This document shows, one piece after another, positions 45,186 through 52,761 of a stretch of 64,000 nucleotides of DNA. A program made the position numbers and the translations under genes. The DNA lies in NCBI RefSeq assembly GCF_000718515.1, contig NZ_JNZS01000017.1, forward strand, positions 56,543 to 120,542. The letters are read 5' to 3'. This DNA is from Micromonospora parva. GTDB taxonomy: Bacteria; Actinomycetota; Actinomycetes; Mycobacteriales; Micromonosporaceae. Numbering within the stretch: the first letter of the stretch is position 1; every line of letters begins with the position of its first letter. The notes below the pieces were generated by a model. That model saw only the letters and a program-made list of their open reading frames with translations. It was not told the DNA's origin and made no database searches.

Positions 45186-47129
45186 TCAGCGGGGCGGCAG
45201 GGTCACCGTCACCGCGACCGGCAGGTGGTCGCTGGCCGTGCTGCGCGGCGCGACCGGATCAGCGGGGGTCAGCTGGGGCGAGACGAAGATGTGGTCGATC
45301 TGCTGGCGCGGGTCGTCCGCCGGGCTGGTCGCCAACGGTCGGGCGGTGGCCAACGCGTCGACCAGGCCCGCCCTGGTGAACTCCGTGAACGCCTCGTCGC
45401 CCGGCTCGGTGTTCAGGTCGCCTCCCACCACCAAGGGCCGACCGGCCGCGTACCGGATGGCGAAGTCGGCGACCGCGCGGGCCTGGACCACCGGTCCGGT
45501 GTCCGGCGGCGGTTGCAGGTGGGTGCTGACCACCGCGGTACGGACACTGTCGCCGAGGTCCAACGTGACCGCGAGGGCCTGCGCTCCGGTGGGCGCGCCG
45601 ACGGCGGCCAGCGGCAGGCTGCGCGGATCGCGCACCGGCCAACGGCTGAGCACCGCGTCACCCCAGACCGGGTCGGCGGCCGGCCCGAAGACGTACGGCA
45701 TCCCGAGCCGGTCGGCCAGCAGGTCCAGGGTGTCGTGCCCGCCGTTGAGCAGCCACGCCCGGTCCACCTCGCTGAGCAGCACCACATCGGGCCGTTGCCG
45801 GTCGACGACCTCGGCGAGGCCGGTCAGGTCGAACCGGCCGTCGAGCCCGAAACCCATCCGGATGTTGTACGCCACCACCGTCAACCGTTGCGGCGGGCCG
45901 TCCCGGTTGCTGGCCACCGGCACCTCGTCGGCGAGCACGGGTGCCAGCAGTGCCAGCGAGGTGACAGCGGCGGTGGCCCGTAACGGCGGGAACGGGCCGG
46001 GAAGCCGGTGGGCGACGGGACGGGCGGTGAACGCCACGGCGGCGATCAGCACGGCCACCACCACTGGCACCGCCGCGTTGGGGTAGCCCAGGTCGTAGGC
46101 CGAGTAGTAGCCGACCGCCCCGAGCGCGAAGACGAGCATGCCGGCGGCTACCGCGTACCCCCGGCGGGAGGCGCTGGCGTCCGCGGCGTCGGTGGTGTCG
46201 TCGGTGCTGTCGTCGGTCAGGGCGAGGCACGCACCGAGACCGACCGCGGCGAGGAGGATGGCCGGCAGGAGCAGGTCACCCCGGTCGAGGGCGAACAGCA
46301 CCGCGCCGGTGAGCAGCGTCGCCGGACCGTACGCCCGGCCCCACCCTCGTGGCGGGCGGGTCAACGCGGCGCCCAGGAACCCGGCGACCGCCACCGGCAC
46401 CGGTGCCAGGCCGAACAACGGCGAACGGGCCACCCCGTCCCCGACCAGGTACGACATCCCGGTCCGGGCCAGCGCCGGGGAGAGCGCCACCATCGCGGCC
46501 AGTAGCAGCGCGGGCCCGGCCACCAGCCAGGCCCGGCCACCACCGGGGCCCCCACGGGCGTCAGCGGGACCGTCAGGGCCGTCAACGGTGCCGGTACGGG
46601 CGGCATCGGCGCCGCCGCGCTGGCCCGGTTGCGCCGTGCCGACCAGGAACACCGTCACCGCGACGACGCTGAGCAGCCAGGCCACCCAGTCGCCCCGCCA
46701 GACCAGGTCGACGGTGTCGAGCACCGCGTGCACCGCCGCGTTGACAGCGAACCCCAACGCCAGGCCCGGGACCGGTCGAACGGTGTCGGCGGCGACGGCG
46801 ACCAGCCAGACCAGGCCGGCGAGCAACCCGGCGGTGGCCACCCAGAGCTGGGTACGCCCACCGGGGGCGGCGGTGAGGGTGAGCCGGGCGACGGCGAGCG
46901 CGACGGCGGCGACGACAGTGACCGGGCGGGCGCCGACTCGGCGGACCATCGCGGGTGCGCCCAGCGCGAGCACGAACCAGCCGAGGGCGAACGCCCCCAT
47001 CAGCTCGGCGGGGGTGGACGCCGCCTGACCGAAGATGGTGATGATGCCGGGCAGCCAGACCCGCAGCACGTCGATGAGGAGGAGCACGCCCAGCGCGAGC
47101 GTTCCGGTGGTGAGCTGGCGGTAGCGCAC
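45186..47129 (-). CDS. Polytopic membrane protein with endonuclease/exonuclease/phosphatase domain
   Basis: About 647 residues: roughly 10-12 membrane helices (residues 1-375), then an EEP domain of about 250 residues with RLTVVAYNIRMG, DVVLLSEVDRAW, VVSTHLQPP, GGDLNTEPGD, IDHIFVS and SDHLPVAV, a complete metal-dependent catalytic set. The domain probably faces outside and could act on phospholipids, nucleic acids or phosphoesters. I take the GTG at 47129; an ATG at 47282 would lie inside the hupB terminator and add a low-complexity region with repeated TTCGCGCGTACGGG. Confidence 0.8.
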   Translation of the reverse strand: MRYRQLTTGTLALGVLLLIDVLRVWLPGIITIFGQAASTPAELMGAFALGWFVLALGAPAMVRRVGARPVTVVAAVALAVARLTLTAAPGGRTQLWVATAGLLAGLVWLVAVAADTVRPVPGLALGFAVNAAVHAVLDTVDLVWRGDWVAWLLSVVAVTVFLVGTAQPGQRGGADAARTGTVDGPDGPADARGGPGGGRAWLVAGPALLLAAMVALSPALARTGMSYLVGDGVARSPLFGLAPVPVAVAGFLGAALTRPPRGWGRAYGPATLLTGAVLFALDRGDLLLPAILLAAVGLGACLALTDDSTDDTTDAADASASRRGYAVAAGMLVFALGAVGYYSAYDLGYPNAAVPVVVAVLIAAVAFTARPVAHRLPGPFPPLRATAAVTSLALLAPVLADEVPVASNRDGPPQRLTVVAYNIRMGFGLDGRFDLTGLAEVVDRQRPDVVLLSEVDRAWLLNGGHDTLDLLADRLGMPYVFGPAADPVWGDAVLSRWPVRDPRSLPLAAVGAPTGAQALAVTLDLGDSVRTAVVSTHLQPPPDTGPVVQARAVADFAIRYAAGRPLVVGGDLNTEPGDEAFTEFTRAGLVDALATARPLATSPADDPRQQIDHIFVSPQLTPADPVAPRSTASDHLPVAVTVTLPPR

Positions 47130-47266
47130 CGGCGCCCCACTTCCCGTCGACGGGCCGGCGGAGGGGGCCGGCACGGCGATTCTGCGCGAGCGAGGCAACC
47201 GGGTCAACGGTCCCCGTACGCGCGAAGCCGGTCCCGTACGCGCGAAGTTGGCCCCTGGCACGCCGA

Positions 47267-47296
47267 AAGGGCGCCCACCCACTGGTGGACGCCCTT
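47267..47296 (-). terminator. Terminator of hupB
   Basis: AAGGGCG (47267-47273) pairs with CGCCCTT (47290-47296) and CCACC (47275-47279) with GGTGG (47284-47288), closing a 4-nt loop. It lies 15 nt past the hupB stop on the minus strand. Confidence 0.82.
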
Positions 47297-47310
47297 GCGG
47301 AGCGGGTCGG

Positions 47311-47979
47311 TCAGCGCTTGCTGGCCGCCTTCTTGGCCGGAGCCTTCTTCGCCGGCGCCTTCTTGGCCGCCGTGCTCTTGCTCGCCGACGCGGTGGTCTT
47401 CTTCGCCGCGGTCGACCGGGTCGCCGCGGCGGTCTTCTTCGCCGCGGTCGTCTTCTTGCTGGCGGCCGTCTTGGTCGCCGTGGTGCTCTTGCTCGCCTTG
47501 GCCGGGGCGGTCTTCTTGCTGGCGGCCGTCTTGGTCGCCGTGGCGGTCTTGCTGGCCTTGGCCGGGGCGGTCTTCTTGCTGGCCGCCTTGGCCGTGGTGG
47601 CCTTGGTGCCCGTGGCCTTCGCGCCGGTCGCCTTCGCGCCGGCCGCCTTGGCCGTGGTGGTGCTGGTGGCGGCCTTCTTCGTCGCCACCGTGGCCTTCGG
47701 CACCTTGCCGCTGGCCACCATCTCCTTGAACCCGGCGCCGGGGCGGAAGGTCGGGACTGATGTCTTCTTGACCTTCACCGCCTCGCCGGTACGCGGGTTG
47801 CGCGCTGTTCGTGCGCCACGCACACGCTTTTCAAATGCTCCGAATCCGGTGATCGCCACCTTCTCGCCCTTGGTGACCGCCGCCTGGACCTCGGTGAGGA
47901 CCGCGTCGAGCGCGGCCGTCGCCATCTTCCGGTCCCCCAGGCGAACGGCGAGCGCCTCGATGAGCTCGGCCTTGTTCAC
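47311..47979 (-). CDS. hupB: HU DNA-binding protein with long lysine/alanine tail (HupB type)
   Basis: A 222-residue nucleoid protein. Residues 1-90 are the HU fold ([61 protein letters not shown]). Residues 100-222 are a histone-H1-like tail of Lys/Ala/Thr repeats built from units such as [10 protein letters not shown] and [10 protein letters not shown], which binds DNA and bends the nucleoid. GTG 47979 has GGGAGGAA 4 nt upstream. Promoter at 48029-48057. Confidence 0.95.
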   Translation of the reverse strand: MNKAELIEALAVRLGDRKMATAALDAVLTEVQAAVTKGEKVAITGFGAFEKRVRGARTARNPRTGEAVKVKKTSVPTFRPGAGFKEMVASGKVPKATVATKKAATSTTTAKAAGAKATGAKATGTKATTAKAASKKTAPAKASKTATATKTAASKKTAPAKASKSTTATKTAASKKTTAAKKTAAATRSTAAKKTTASASKSTAAKKAPAKKAPAKKAASKR

Positions 47980-48028
47980 GACTTCCTCCCGATTGTGCAA
48001 CTGACTCGTCGCGAGCCATTCTGCGCGC

Positions 48029-48057
48029 ACGGTATGCCCTGTGCTGCCGGGACACAA
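48029..48057 (-). promoter_or_regulatory. hupB promoter
   Basis: On the minus strand TTGTGT (48057-48052), 17-bp spacer, TACCGT (48034-48029), 50 nt upstream of the GTG start. This is the actinobacterial housekeeping pattern (TTGnnn/TAnnnT). Confidence 0.55.
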
Positions 48058-48090
48058 ACATTCGGTAGAAAAAAGCCCTTGTGTCGTAAC

Positions 48091-48130
48091 GGATTCACCC
48101 CCACCGGTTGGACCGATGGGGGTGAAATCC
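48091..48130 (-). terminator. Terminator of the leuCD operon
   Basis: GGATTCACCCCCA (48091-48103) pairs with TGGGGGTGAAATCC (48117-48130) with one bulge and a 13-nt loop. It lies 20 nt beyond the leuD stop on the minus strand; a run of six T residues (minus strand) occurs 14-20 nt further on. Confidence 0.75.
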
Positions 48131-48151
48131 GCTGTGCGAGCGACCTAACGG

Positions 48152-48739
48152 CTATGCCACGGAGGGCAGGAACGGCAGTCGGCGCGCCTCGTAGGAGTCG
48201 ATGTCGGCGGCGTGCCGGAGGGTGAGTCCAATGTCGTCGAGGCCTTCCAGCAGGCGCCAACGGCTGAAGTCGTCCAGCGGGAACGACCAGCTCGCATCCC
48301 CCGCCCGGAGCTGGCGGGCGGTCAGGTCGACGGTCACCGGGGTGCTCGGATCCTCCTCGACCAGGTCCCACAACTCTTCGACGGCTTTCAATTCCAACTC
48401 GACCGGCAACAGACCTTCCTTGAGGGCGTTGCCGCGGAAGATGTCACCGAAGCGCGGGGCCACCACGGCGCGGAAGCCCCAGTCCCGTAGCGCCCAGACG
48501 GCGTGCTCCCGGGAGGACCCGGTGCCGAACTCCGGGCCGGCGATGAGGATCGACGCCCCGGAATAGTTTTCATCGTTGAGCACGAATGTCGGATCTTCCC
48601 GCCAGGCACTGAACAGCCCGTCGGCGAATCCGGTCCGGGTCACCCGCTTGAGGTACACGGCGGGGATGATCTGATCGGTGTCCACGTTGGACCGGCGCAG
48701 CGGCACGGCGGTGCCGGTGTGGGTGGTGAACTTGTCCAT
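48152..48739 (-). CDS. leuD: 3-isopropylmalate dehydratase small subunit
   Basis: A 195-residue subunit that, with LeuC, isomerises 2- and 3-isopropylmalate in leucine synthesis. Features: [65 protein letters not shown]. Start ATG 48739 with AAGGGA upstream, 14 nt after leuC. A longer ORF frame upstream is a shadow of leuC. Confidence 0.96.
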   Translation of the reverse strand: MDKFTTHTGTAVPLRRSNVDTDQIIPAVYLKRVTRTGFADGLFSAWREDPTFVLNDENYSGASILIAGPEFGTGSSREHAVWALRDWGFRAVVAPRFGDIFRGNALKEGLLPVELELKAVEELWDLVEEDPSTPVTVDLTARQLRAGDASWSFPLDDFSRWRLLEGLDDIGLTLRHAADIDSYEARRLPFLPSVA

Positions 48740-48753
48740 CTCGTCGGTCCCTT

Positions 48754-50199
48754 CTACAGGTCGGCGGGGGCGGCCAGCCGGCCGACCACGGCGGTGGCGG
48801 CGGCCACCGGCGGGGAGACCAGGTGGGTACGCCCACCCCGGCCCTGACGGCCCTCGAAGTTGCGGTTCGAGGTGGAGGCGGAACGCTCGCCCGGCTTCAG
48901 CGTGTCGGGGTTCATGCCGAGACACATGGAGCAGCCGGCGAACCGCCACTCGGCTCCGGCGTCGGCGAAGACCTTGTCCAGCCCCTCGGCCTCGGCTGCC
49001 TCGCGCACGGCGGCGGAGCCCGGCACCACGAGCATCCGGACGCCGTCGGCGACCCGGTGACCCCGCAGCACGTCGGCGGCGGCCCGCAGGTCCTCCAGGC
49101 GACCGTTGGTGCAGGACCCCACGAAGACCACGTCGATGGGCAGTTCCCGCAGCGGGGTGCCGGGGCGCAGGTCCATGTACTCCAGAGCGCGGCGGGCGGC
49201 GGCGCGCTCCGAGTCGGTGGTGAACTCCTCCGGGTCCGGCACCGGGGCGCTCAGCGGCGCGCCCTGCCCGGGGTTGGTGCCCCAGGTGACGAACGGGGTG
49301 ATCTGGCTGGCGTCCAGGGTCACCTCGGCGTCGAAGCGCGCCCCCTCGTCGGTGGGCAGCGTCCGCCACCACGCCACCGCCGCGTCCCAGTCCGCGCCCT
49401 GCGGCGCGTTCGGGCGACCCTTGAGGTACGCGAAGGTGGTCTCGTCGGGCGCGATCATGCCGGCCTTGGCGCCCCACTCGATGGACATGTTGGCGATGGT
49501 CATCCGCCCCTCCATGGAGAGGGCGCGGATCGCCTCGCCGCGGTACTCGACGATGTGCCCGCGACCCCCACCCGTGCCCACCTGCGTGATCAGCGCGAGC
49601 ACCAGGTCCTTGGCGGTCACGCCGGGCGCGAGGCGACCGGTGACGTTCACGGCCATCGTCTTCGGCCGGCTCTGCGGCAGCGTCTGGGTGGCCAGGACGT
49701 GCTCCACCTCGCTGGTGCCGATGCCGAAGGCGAGCGCGCCGAAGGCGCCGTGGGTGGCGGTGTGCGAGTCGCCACAGACGATCGTCAGACCCGGCTGGGT
49801 GAGACCGAGCTGCGGGCCGATCACGTGCACGATGCCCTGGTTGTCGTCGCCGAGCGGGTGCAGCCGCACCCCGAACTCGGCGCAGTTGCGGCGCAACGTC
49901 TCGATCTGCGTACGCGACGTCGGGTCCGCGATGGTGAGCAGGTCACCACGGCGGAGGCGGAACGCCGGGTCGGCGTACCCGGTCGGGGTGTTGTGGTCCT
50001 CGGTCGCGAGGGTCAGGTCGGTACGACGCACCCGGCGCCCGGCGAGCCGCAGCCCGTCGAACGCCTGCGGGCTGGTCACCTCGTGCAGCAGGTGCAGGTC
50101 GATGAAGAGCAGGTCCGGCTCACCGGCGGCGGACCGTACGACGTGCGCGTCCCAGACCTTCTCGGCCAGGGTCCTCGGCTCAGGAGTGACTCCCACCAT
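48754..50199 (-). CDS. leuC: 3-isopropylmalate dehydratase large subunit
   Basis: A 481-residue iron-sulfur hydro-lyase. [46 protein letters not shown], and the three cluster cysteines in VGSCTNGR and [10 protein letters not shown]. The ATG start has no Shine-Dalgarno; TAGGAT on the minus strand (50211-50206) ends 6 nt before it, indicating a leaderless mRNA. The promoter overlaps that of the divergent ndgR gene, its likely regulator. Confidence 0.96.
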   Translation of the reverse strand: MVGVTPEPRTLAEKVWDAHVVRSAAGEPDLLFIDLHLLHEVTSPQAFDGLRLAGRRVRRTDLTLATEDHNTPTGYADPAFRLRRGDLLTIADPTSRTQIETLRRNCAEFGVRLHPLGDDNQGIVHVIGPQLGLTQPGLTIVCGDSHTATHGAFGALAFGIGTSEVEHVLATQTLPQSRPKTMAVNVTGRLAPGVTAKDLVLALITQVGTGGGRGHIVEYRGEAIRALSMEGRMTIANMSIEWGAKAGMIAPDETTFAYLKGRPNAPQGADWDAAVAWWRTLPTDEGARFDAEVTLDASQITPFVTWGTNPGQGAPLSAPVPDPEEFTTDSERAAARRALEYMDLRPGTPLRELPIDVVFVGSCTNGRLEDLRAAADVLRGHRVADGVRMLVVPGSAAVREAAEAEGLDKVFADAGAEWRFAGCSMCLGMNPDTLKPGERSASTSNRNFEGRQGRGGRTHLVSPPVAAATAVVGRLAAPADL

Positions 50200-50205
50200 C
50201 TGGAC

Positions 50206-50229
50206 ATCCTAAATTCTGGGAGGTAAGTT
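50206..50229. promoter_or_regulatory. Overlapping divergent promoters of leuC and ndgR
   Basis: TAGGAT (50211-50206, minus) serves leuC and TAAGTT (50224-50229, plus) serves ndgR. Each ends 6-7 nt before its start codon. The two -10 elements are only 12 bp apart in a 37-bp gap, so NdgR binding could affect both. The -35 of each lies within the other gene's transcript. The operator itself could not be assigned. Confidence 0.55.
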
Positions 50230-50236
50230 TCGGCTT

Positions 50237-50935
50237 GTGGGACACAGTATGAGCGGTGTCGGCGTTCTCGACAAGGCGGTGGTCATCCTGGCCGCCTGCG
50301 TGGACGGCGCCAGCCTGGCCGAACTCGTTGAACGCACCAAGCTGCCCCGAGCCACCGCACATCGGCTGGCCCAGGCCTTGGAGATCCACCGGATGCTGGT
50401 GCGCGACACCCAGGGCAGATGGCGGCCCGGCCCCCGGCTGGGCGAGCTGGCCAACGCCGCACCGGACGTTCTGCTGACCGCCGCCGAGCCGTTGCTGGCC
50501 GCGCTGCGCGACGCCACCGGTGAGAGCGCGCAGCTCTACCTGCGCCGCGCCGACGAGCGGATCTGCGTGGCGGCGGCCGAGCGCGCCAGCGGCCTACGGG
50601 ACACTGTCCCGGTCGGCTCGGTGCTGCCGATGACGGCCGGCTCAGCGGCCCAGATCCTGCTCGCCTGGGAGCCGCCGGAGGCGGTGATGCCGCTGCTGCC
50701 GCGCAGCAAGTTCACCGGCCGCACCCTCGCCGAGGTACGCCGTCGCGGCTGGGCGCAGAGCGTCGCCGAGCGGGAGGCGGGTGTGGCGAGCGTCTCGGCC
50801 CCGATCCGCGACCGCACCGGGAGAGTGATCGCCTCGGTGAGCATCTCCGGCCCGATCGAACGCCTCGGCCGCCGCCCCGGCGAACGCCACGCCATGGCCG
50901 TGGTGAGAGCCGGCCAACGCCTATCCGGCCTCTAA
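50237..50935 (+). CDS. ndgR: IclR-family regulator (NdgR/LtbR type)
   Basis: A 232-residue IclR protein: winged helix (SGVGVLDKAVVILAACVDGASLAELVERTKLPRATAHRLAQAL), then the ligand domain (VLPMTAGSAAQILLAW, RRRGWAQSVAEREAGVASVSAPI). NdgR/LtbR regulates leucine synthesis and is encoded divergently from leuCD in Streptomyces and Corynebacterium. GTG 50237 is preferred over ATG 50249: TAAGTT (50224-50229) ends 7 nt upstream, the leaderless spacing. Confidence 0.9.
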   Translation: MGHSMSGVGVLDKAVVILAACVDGASLAELVERTKLPRATAHRLAQALEIHRMLVRDTQGRWRPGPRLGELANAAPDVLLTAAEPLLAALRDATGESAQLYLRRADERICVAAAERASGLRDTVPVGSVLPMTAGSAAQILLAWEPPEAVMPLLPRSKFTGRTLAEVRRRGWAQSVAEREAGVASVSAPIRDRTGRVIASVSISGPIERLGRRPGERHAMAVVRAGQRLSGL

Positions 50936-51027
50936 CCCCACCCCGAGCCCTCACACCCACACCCGCACCCGCACCCCGCGCAACATCCCCAATGTTGCTG
51001 CCTCCACCGGAGGCCCCCGCCTCCTCC

Positions 51028-51088
51028 GGTGATCAAGAGGTTTGCGTCACGACACGCCAAGAGCGCTGACGCAAACCTCTTGATCACC
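51028..51088. repeat. 61-nt perfect inverted-repeat element
   Basis: GGTGATCAAGAGGTTTGCGTCA (51028-51049) is exactly complementary to the 22 nt at 51067-51088, with a 17-nt loop. It lies in the space between ndgR and the tRNA cluster. A 22-bp perfect stem is far beyond a normal terminator, so it is listed as a repeat-type element; no second copy was found in this window. Confidence 0.8.
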
Positions 51089-51123
51089 GAGGGCGGGGCT
51101 GGAAGGGGCCGGAGGGGTACGGG

Positions 51124-51156
51124 AAAGGCTCATCTCGCACAGCGAGATGAGCCTTT
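51124..51156. terminator. Very strong bidirectional terminator
   Basis: AAAGGCTCATCTCGC (51124-51138) and GCGAGATGAGCCTTT (51142-51156) form a perfect 15-bp stem with an ACA loop and A/T runs on both sides. It ends 5 nt before tRNA-Glu and terminates that minus-strand gene. Confidence 0.9.
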
Positions 51157-51161
51157 GGTTG

Positions 51162-51234
51162 TAGCCCCGACCGGATTCGAACCGGCGCTACCGCCTTGAG
51201 AGGGCGGCGTCCTGGGCCACTAGACGACGGGGCC
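51162..51234 (-). tRNA. trnE: tRNA-Glu (anticodon CTC), copy 1
   Basis: 73 nt. Acceptor GGCCCCG pairs with CGGGGCT; anticodon stem CCGCC/GGCGG holds loop CTCTCAA, so the anticodon is CTC (codon GAG); T-arm GGTTCGAATCC. CCA is not encoded. It differs from copy 2 at one D-loop base. Confidence 0.95.
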
Positions 51235-51276
51235 AGAACTTCTTCCGTTCACCACCCTCGCGGGCGGTGCGACTGT

Positions 51277-51282
51277 AGTCTA
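51277..51282 (-). promoter_or_regulatory. -10 element of tRNA-Glu copy 1
   Basis: TAGACT on the minus strand lies 42 nt upstream of the tRNA 5' end. The same spacing (42 nt) separates TAGAGT and copy 2, which supports a real promoter. No clear -35. Confidence 0.4.
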
Positions 51283-51357
51283 GCGGCACCGTCCGAGGGT
51301 TCGAGCGCGGGGTCCGGGCCTGCCCGGGTCGGCGAAACAGCCGCCCCGGACAACGAA

Positions 51358-51388
51358 ACAGCCCGCCTCACCAGGTGAGACGGGCTGT
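51358..51388 (-). terminator. Terminator between the two tRNA-Glu genes
   Basis: ACAGCCCGCCTCACC pairs with AGGTGAGACGGGCTGT with one weak pair. It lies 8 nt past the 3' end of tRNA-Glu copy 2. Confidence 0.8.
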
Positions 51389-51396
51389 GCACGATG

Positions 51397-51469
51397 TAGC
51401 CCCGACCGGATTCGAACCGGCGCTACCGCCTTGAGAGGGCGGCGTCCTGGGCCGCTAGACGACGGGGCC
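51397..51469 (-). tRNA. trnE: tRNA-Glu (anticodon CTC), copy 2
   Basis: 73 nt, same sequence as copy 1 except for one D-loop base (GCGG instead of GTGG). Loop CTCTCAA gives anticodon CTC. CCA not encoded. Duplicated tRNA genes with separate terminators. Confidence 0.95.
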
Positions 51470-51511
51470 AGAACAACTTTCGCTCCCCCACCTCGGCGGT
51501 GGAGGAGCTGC

Positions 51512-51517
51512 ACTCTA
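51512..51517 (-). promoter_or_regulatory. -10 element of tRNA-Glu copy 2
   Basis: TAGAGT on the minus strand, 42 nt upstream of the tRNA, matching the spacing for copy 1. No clear -35. Confidence 0.4.
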
Positions 51518-51603
51518 CCGAAGGCCACCCTCCGCCCCCGAAGGGGCGGAGTCGAACTCCGTCAGAATCCAGCGTCTGGAAATTCTCGCGAATTCCAGCA
51601 GCG

Positions 51604-51675
51604 CTGGGGTACCAGGACTCGAACCTAGACTAACTGAACCAGAATCAGTCGGGCTGCCAATTACCCCATACCCCA
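51604..51675 (-). tRNA. trnQ: tRNA-Gln (anticodon CTG)
   Basis: 72 nt. Acceptor TGGGGTA/TACCCCA, anticodon stem ACTGA/TCAGT with loop TTCTGGT, anticodon CTG (codon CAG); T-arm GGTTCGAGTCC. CCA not encoded; discriminator G. Confidence 0.94.
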
Positions 51676-51701
51676 TTGGCCCCTTGCGGCGCCGGGAGTG
51701 A

Positions 51702-51730
51702 ACTTTACCCTCCCGGTGCCGACAGGCCAA
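51702..51730 (-). promoter_or_regulatory. Promoter of tRNA-Gln
   Basis: TTGGCC (51730-51725), 17-bp spacer, TAAAGT (51707-51702) on the minus strand, 26 nt upstream of the tRNA. Confidence 0.55.
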
Positions 51731-51783
51731 ATCCGATCCCCCCGAACCACCCGTGAGCTGCGGAAACAGGGGCATCAGACGGA

Positions 51784-52587
51784 TCAGGCGACGGGAACCA
51801 CCGGGTTGGTGAGCTCGCCGATGCCCTCGATCCGCACGGTGACCGTATCCCCCTCGACAAGCGGGCTAACCCCGGCCGGAGTGCCGGTGAGAACCACGTC
51901 GCCGGGCAGCAGAGTCATCACGTGCGAGATGTACGACACCAGGCCGGGAACGTCGAAGACCATGTCCTTCGTCCGGCCGAGCTGGCGTACCTCCATCTCC
52001 TCCGGGTTGCGACCCACCTCACACCGGATCTCCAGATCGGAGACGTCCAGCCCGGTGGTGATCCACGGGCCGATCGGGCAGAACGAGTCGAAGCCCTTGG
52101 CCCGGGTCCACTGCCCGTCGGAGCGCTGAAGGTCCCGGGCGGTGACGTCGTTGGCACAGGTGTAGCCGAAGATGGCGCGTTCGGCGGCGGCCCGGTCGGC
52201 GCGGCGCGCCCCGGGGGCCCCGATCACGACCGCGAGCTCCGCCTCGTGCTCGACCTGCTTGGAGAAGATCGGCAGTCGGATGGCGTCCCGGGGGCCGATC
52301 ACCGAGGTGGACGGCTTGAGGAAGAGCAGTGGCTCCTTGGGCACGTCGTTGCCGAGCTCGGCGGCGTGGTCGGCGTAGTTACGACCGACGCACACGACCT
52401 TGCTGGGCAGGATCGGCGACAGCAGCCGAACGTCGGAAAGGGCCCACCGGGCCCCACTGAAGGAGAGTTTGCCGAACGGGTGGCCCTCGATCTCGGCGAT
52501 GGTCAGGCCCTGCGGCCCGGCCCCCGGTTCGCCTTCGACGGCACCGAACGACATTCCCTTGGCATGGGCGAAACGAGCGATACGCAC
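51784..52587 (-). CDS. Fumarylacetoacetate hydrolase family protein
   Basis: A 267-residue enzyme of the FAH superfamily, which hydrolyses or decarboxylates 2-oxo acids with Mg2+. Key residues: CVGRNYADHAAELG, KPSTSVIGP, HEAELAVVIG (metal-binding Glu pair), NDVTARDLQ, DSFCPIGPWI and LTGTPAGVSPL. Exact substrate unknown. GTG 52587 is leaderless in appearance: TAGATT (minus, 52599-52594) ends 6 nt upstream. Confidence 0.87.
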   Translation of the reverse strand: MRIARFAHAKGMSFGAVEGEPGAGPQGLTIAEIEGHPFGKLSFSGARWALSDVRLLSPILPSKVVCVGRNYADHAAELGNDVPKEPLLFLKPSTSVIGPRDAIRLPIFSKQVEHEAELAVVIGAPGARRADRAAAERAIFGYTCANDVTARDLQRSDGQWTRAKGFDSFCPIGPWITTGLDVSDLEIRCEVGRNPEEMEVRQLGRTKDMVFDVPGLVSYISHVMTLLPGDVVLTGTPAGVSPLVEGDTVTVRIEGIGELTNPVVPVA

Positions 52588-52761
52588 CCCGCCAATCTAG
52601 CCCCGTCGGCACCCCAACCGGCCACGACCGGCGCTCGGGTGTGCGCAACCCGTCAGCGCGCGGCAGCCTATCGGAGCAGGAGGTGACCGGGGCGGGCTTC
52701 CCGAATTCGTACCCGCACGGAAGCGACGCGCCCCTACCGTCGGCTCCGGAGGTTCGTTCGT

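Noticed and set aside
47130..47282. Upstream ATG start (47282) for the membrane EEP protein
   Set aside because: It lies inside the hupB terminator and would add a repeat-containing low-complexity region.
47285..48004. Plus-strand ORF of hydrophobic repeats opposite hupB
   Set aside because: It is the mirror of the Lys/Ala-rich tail; no start site or membrane-protein pattern independent of it.
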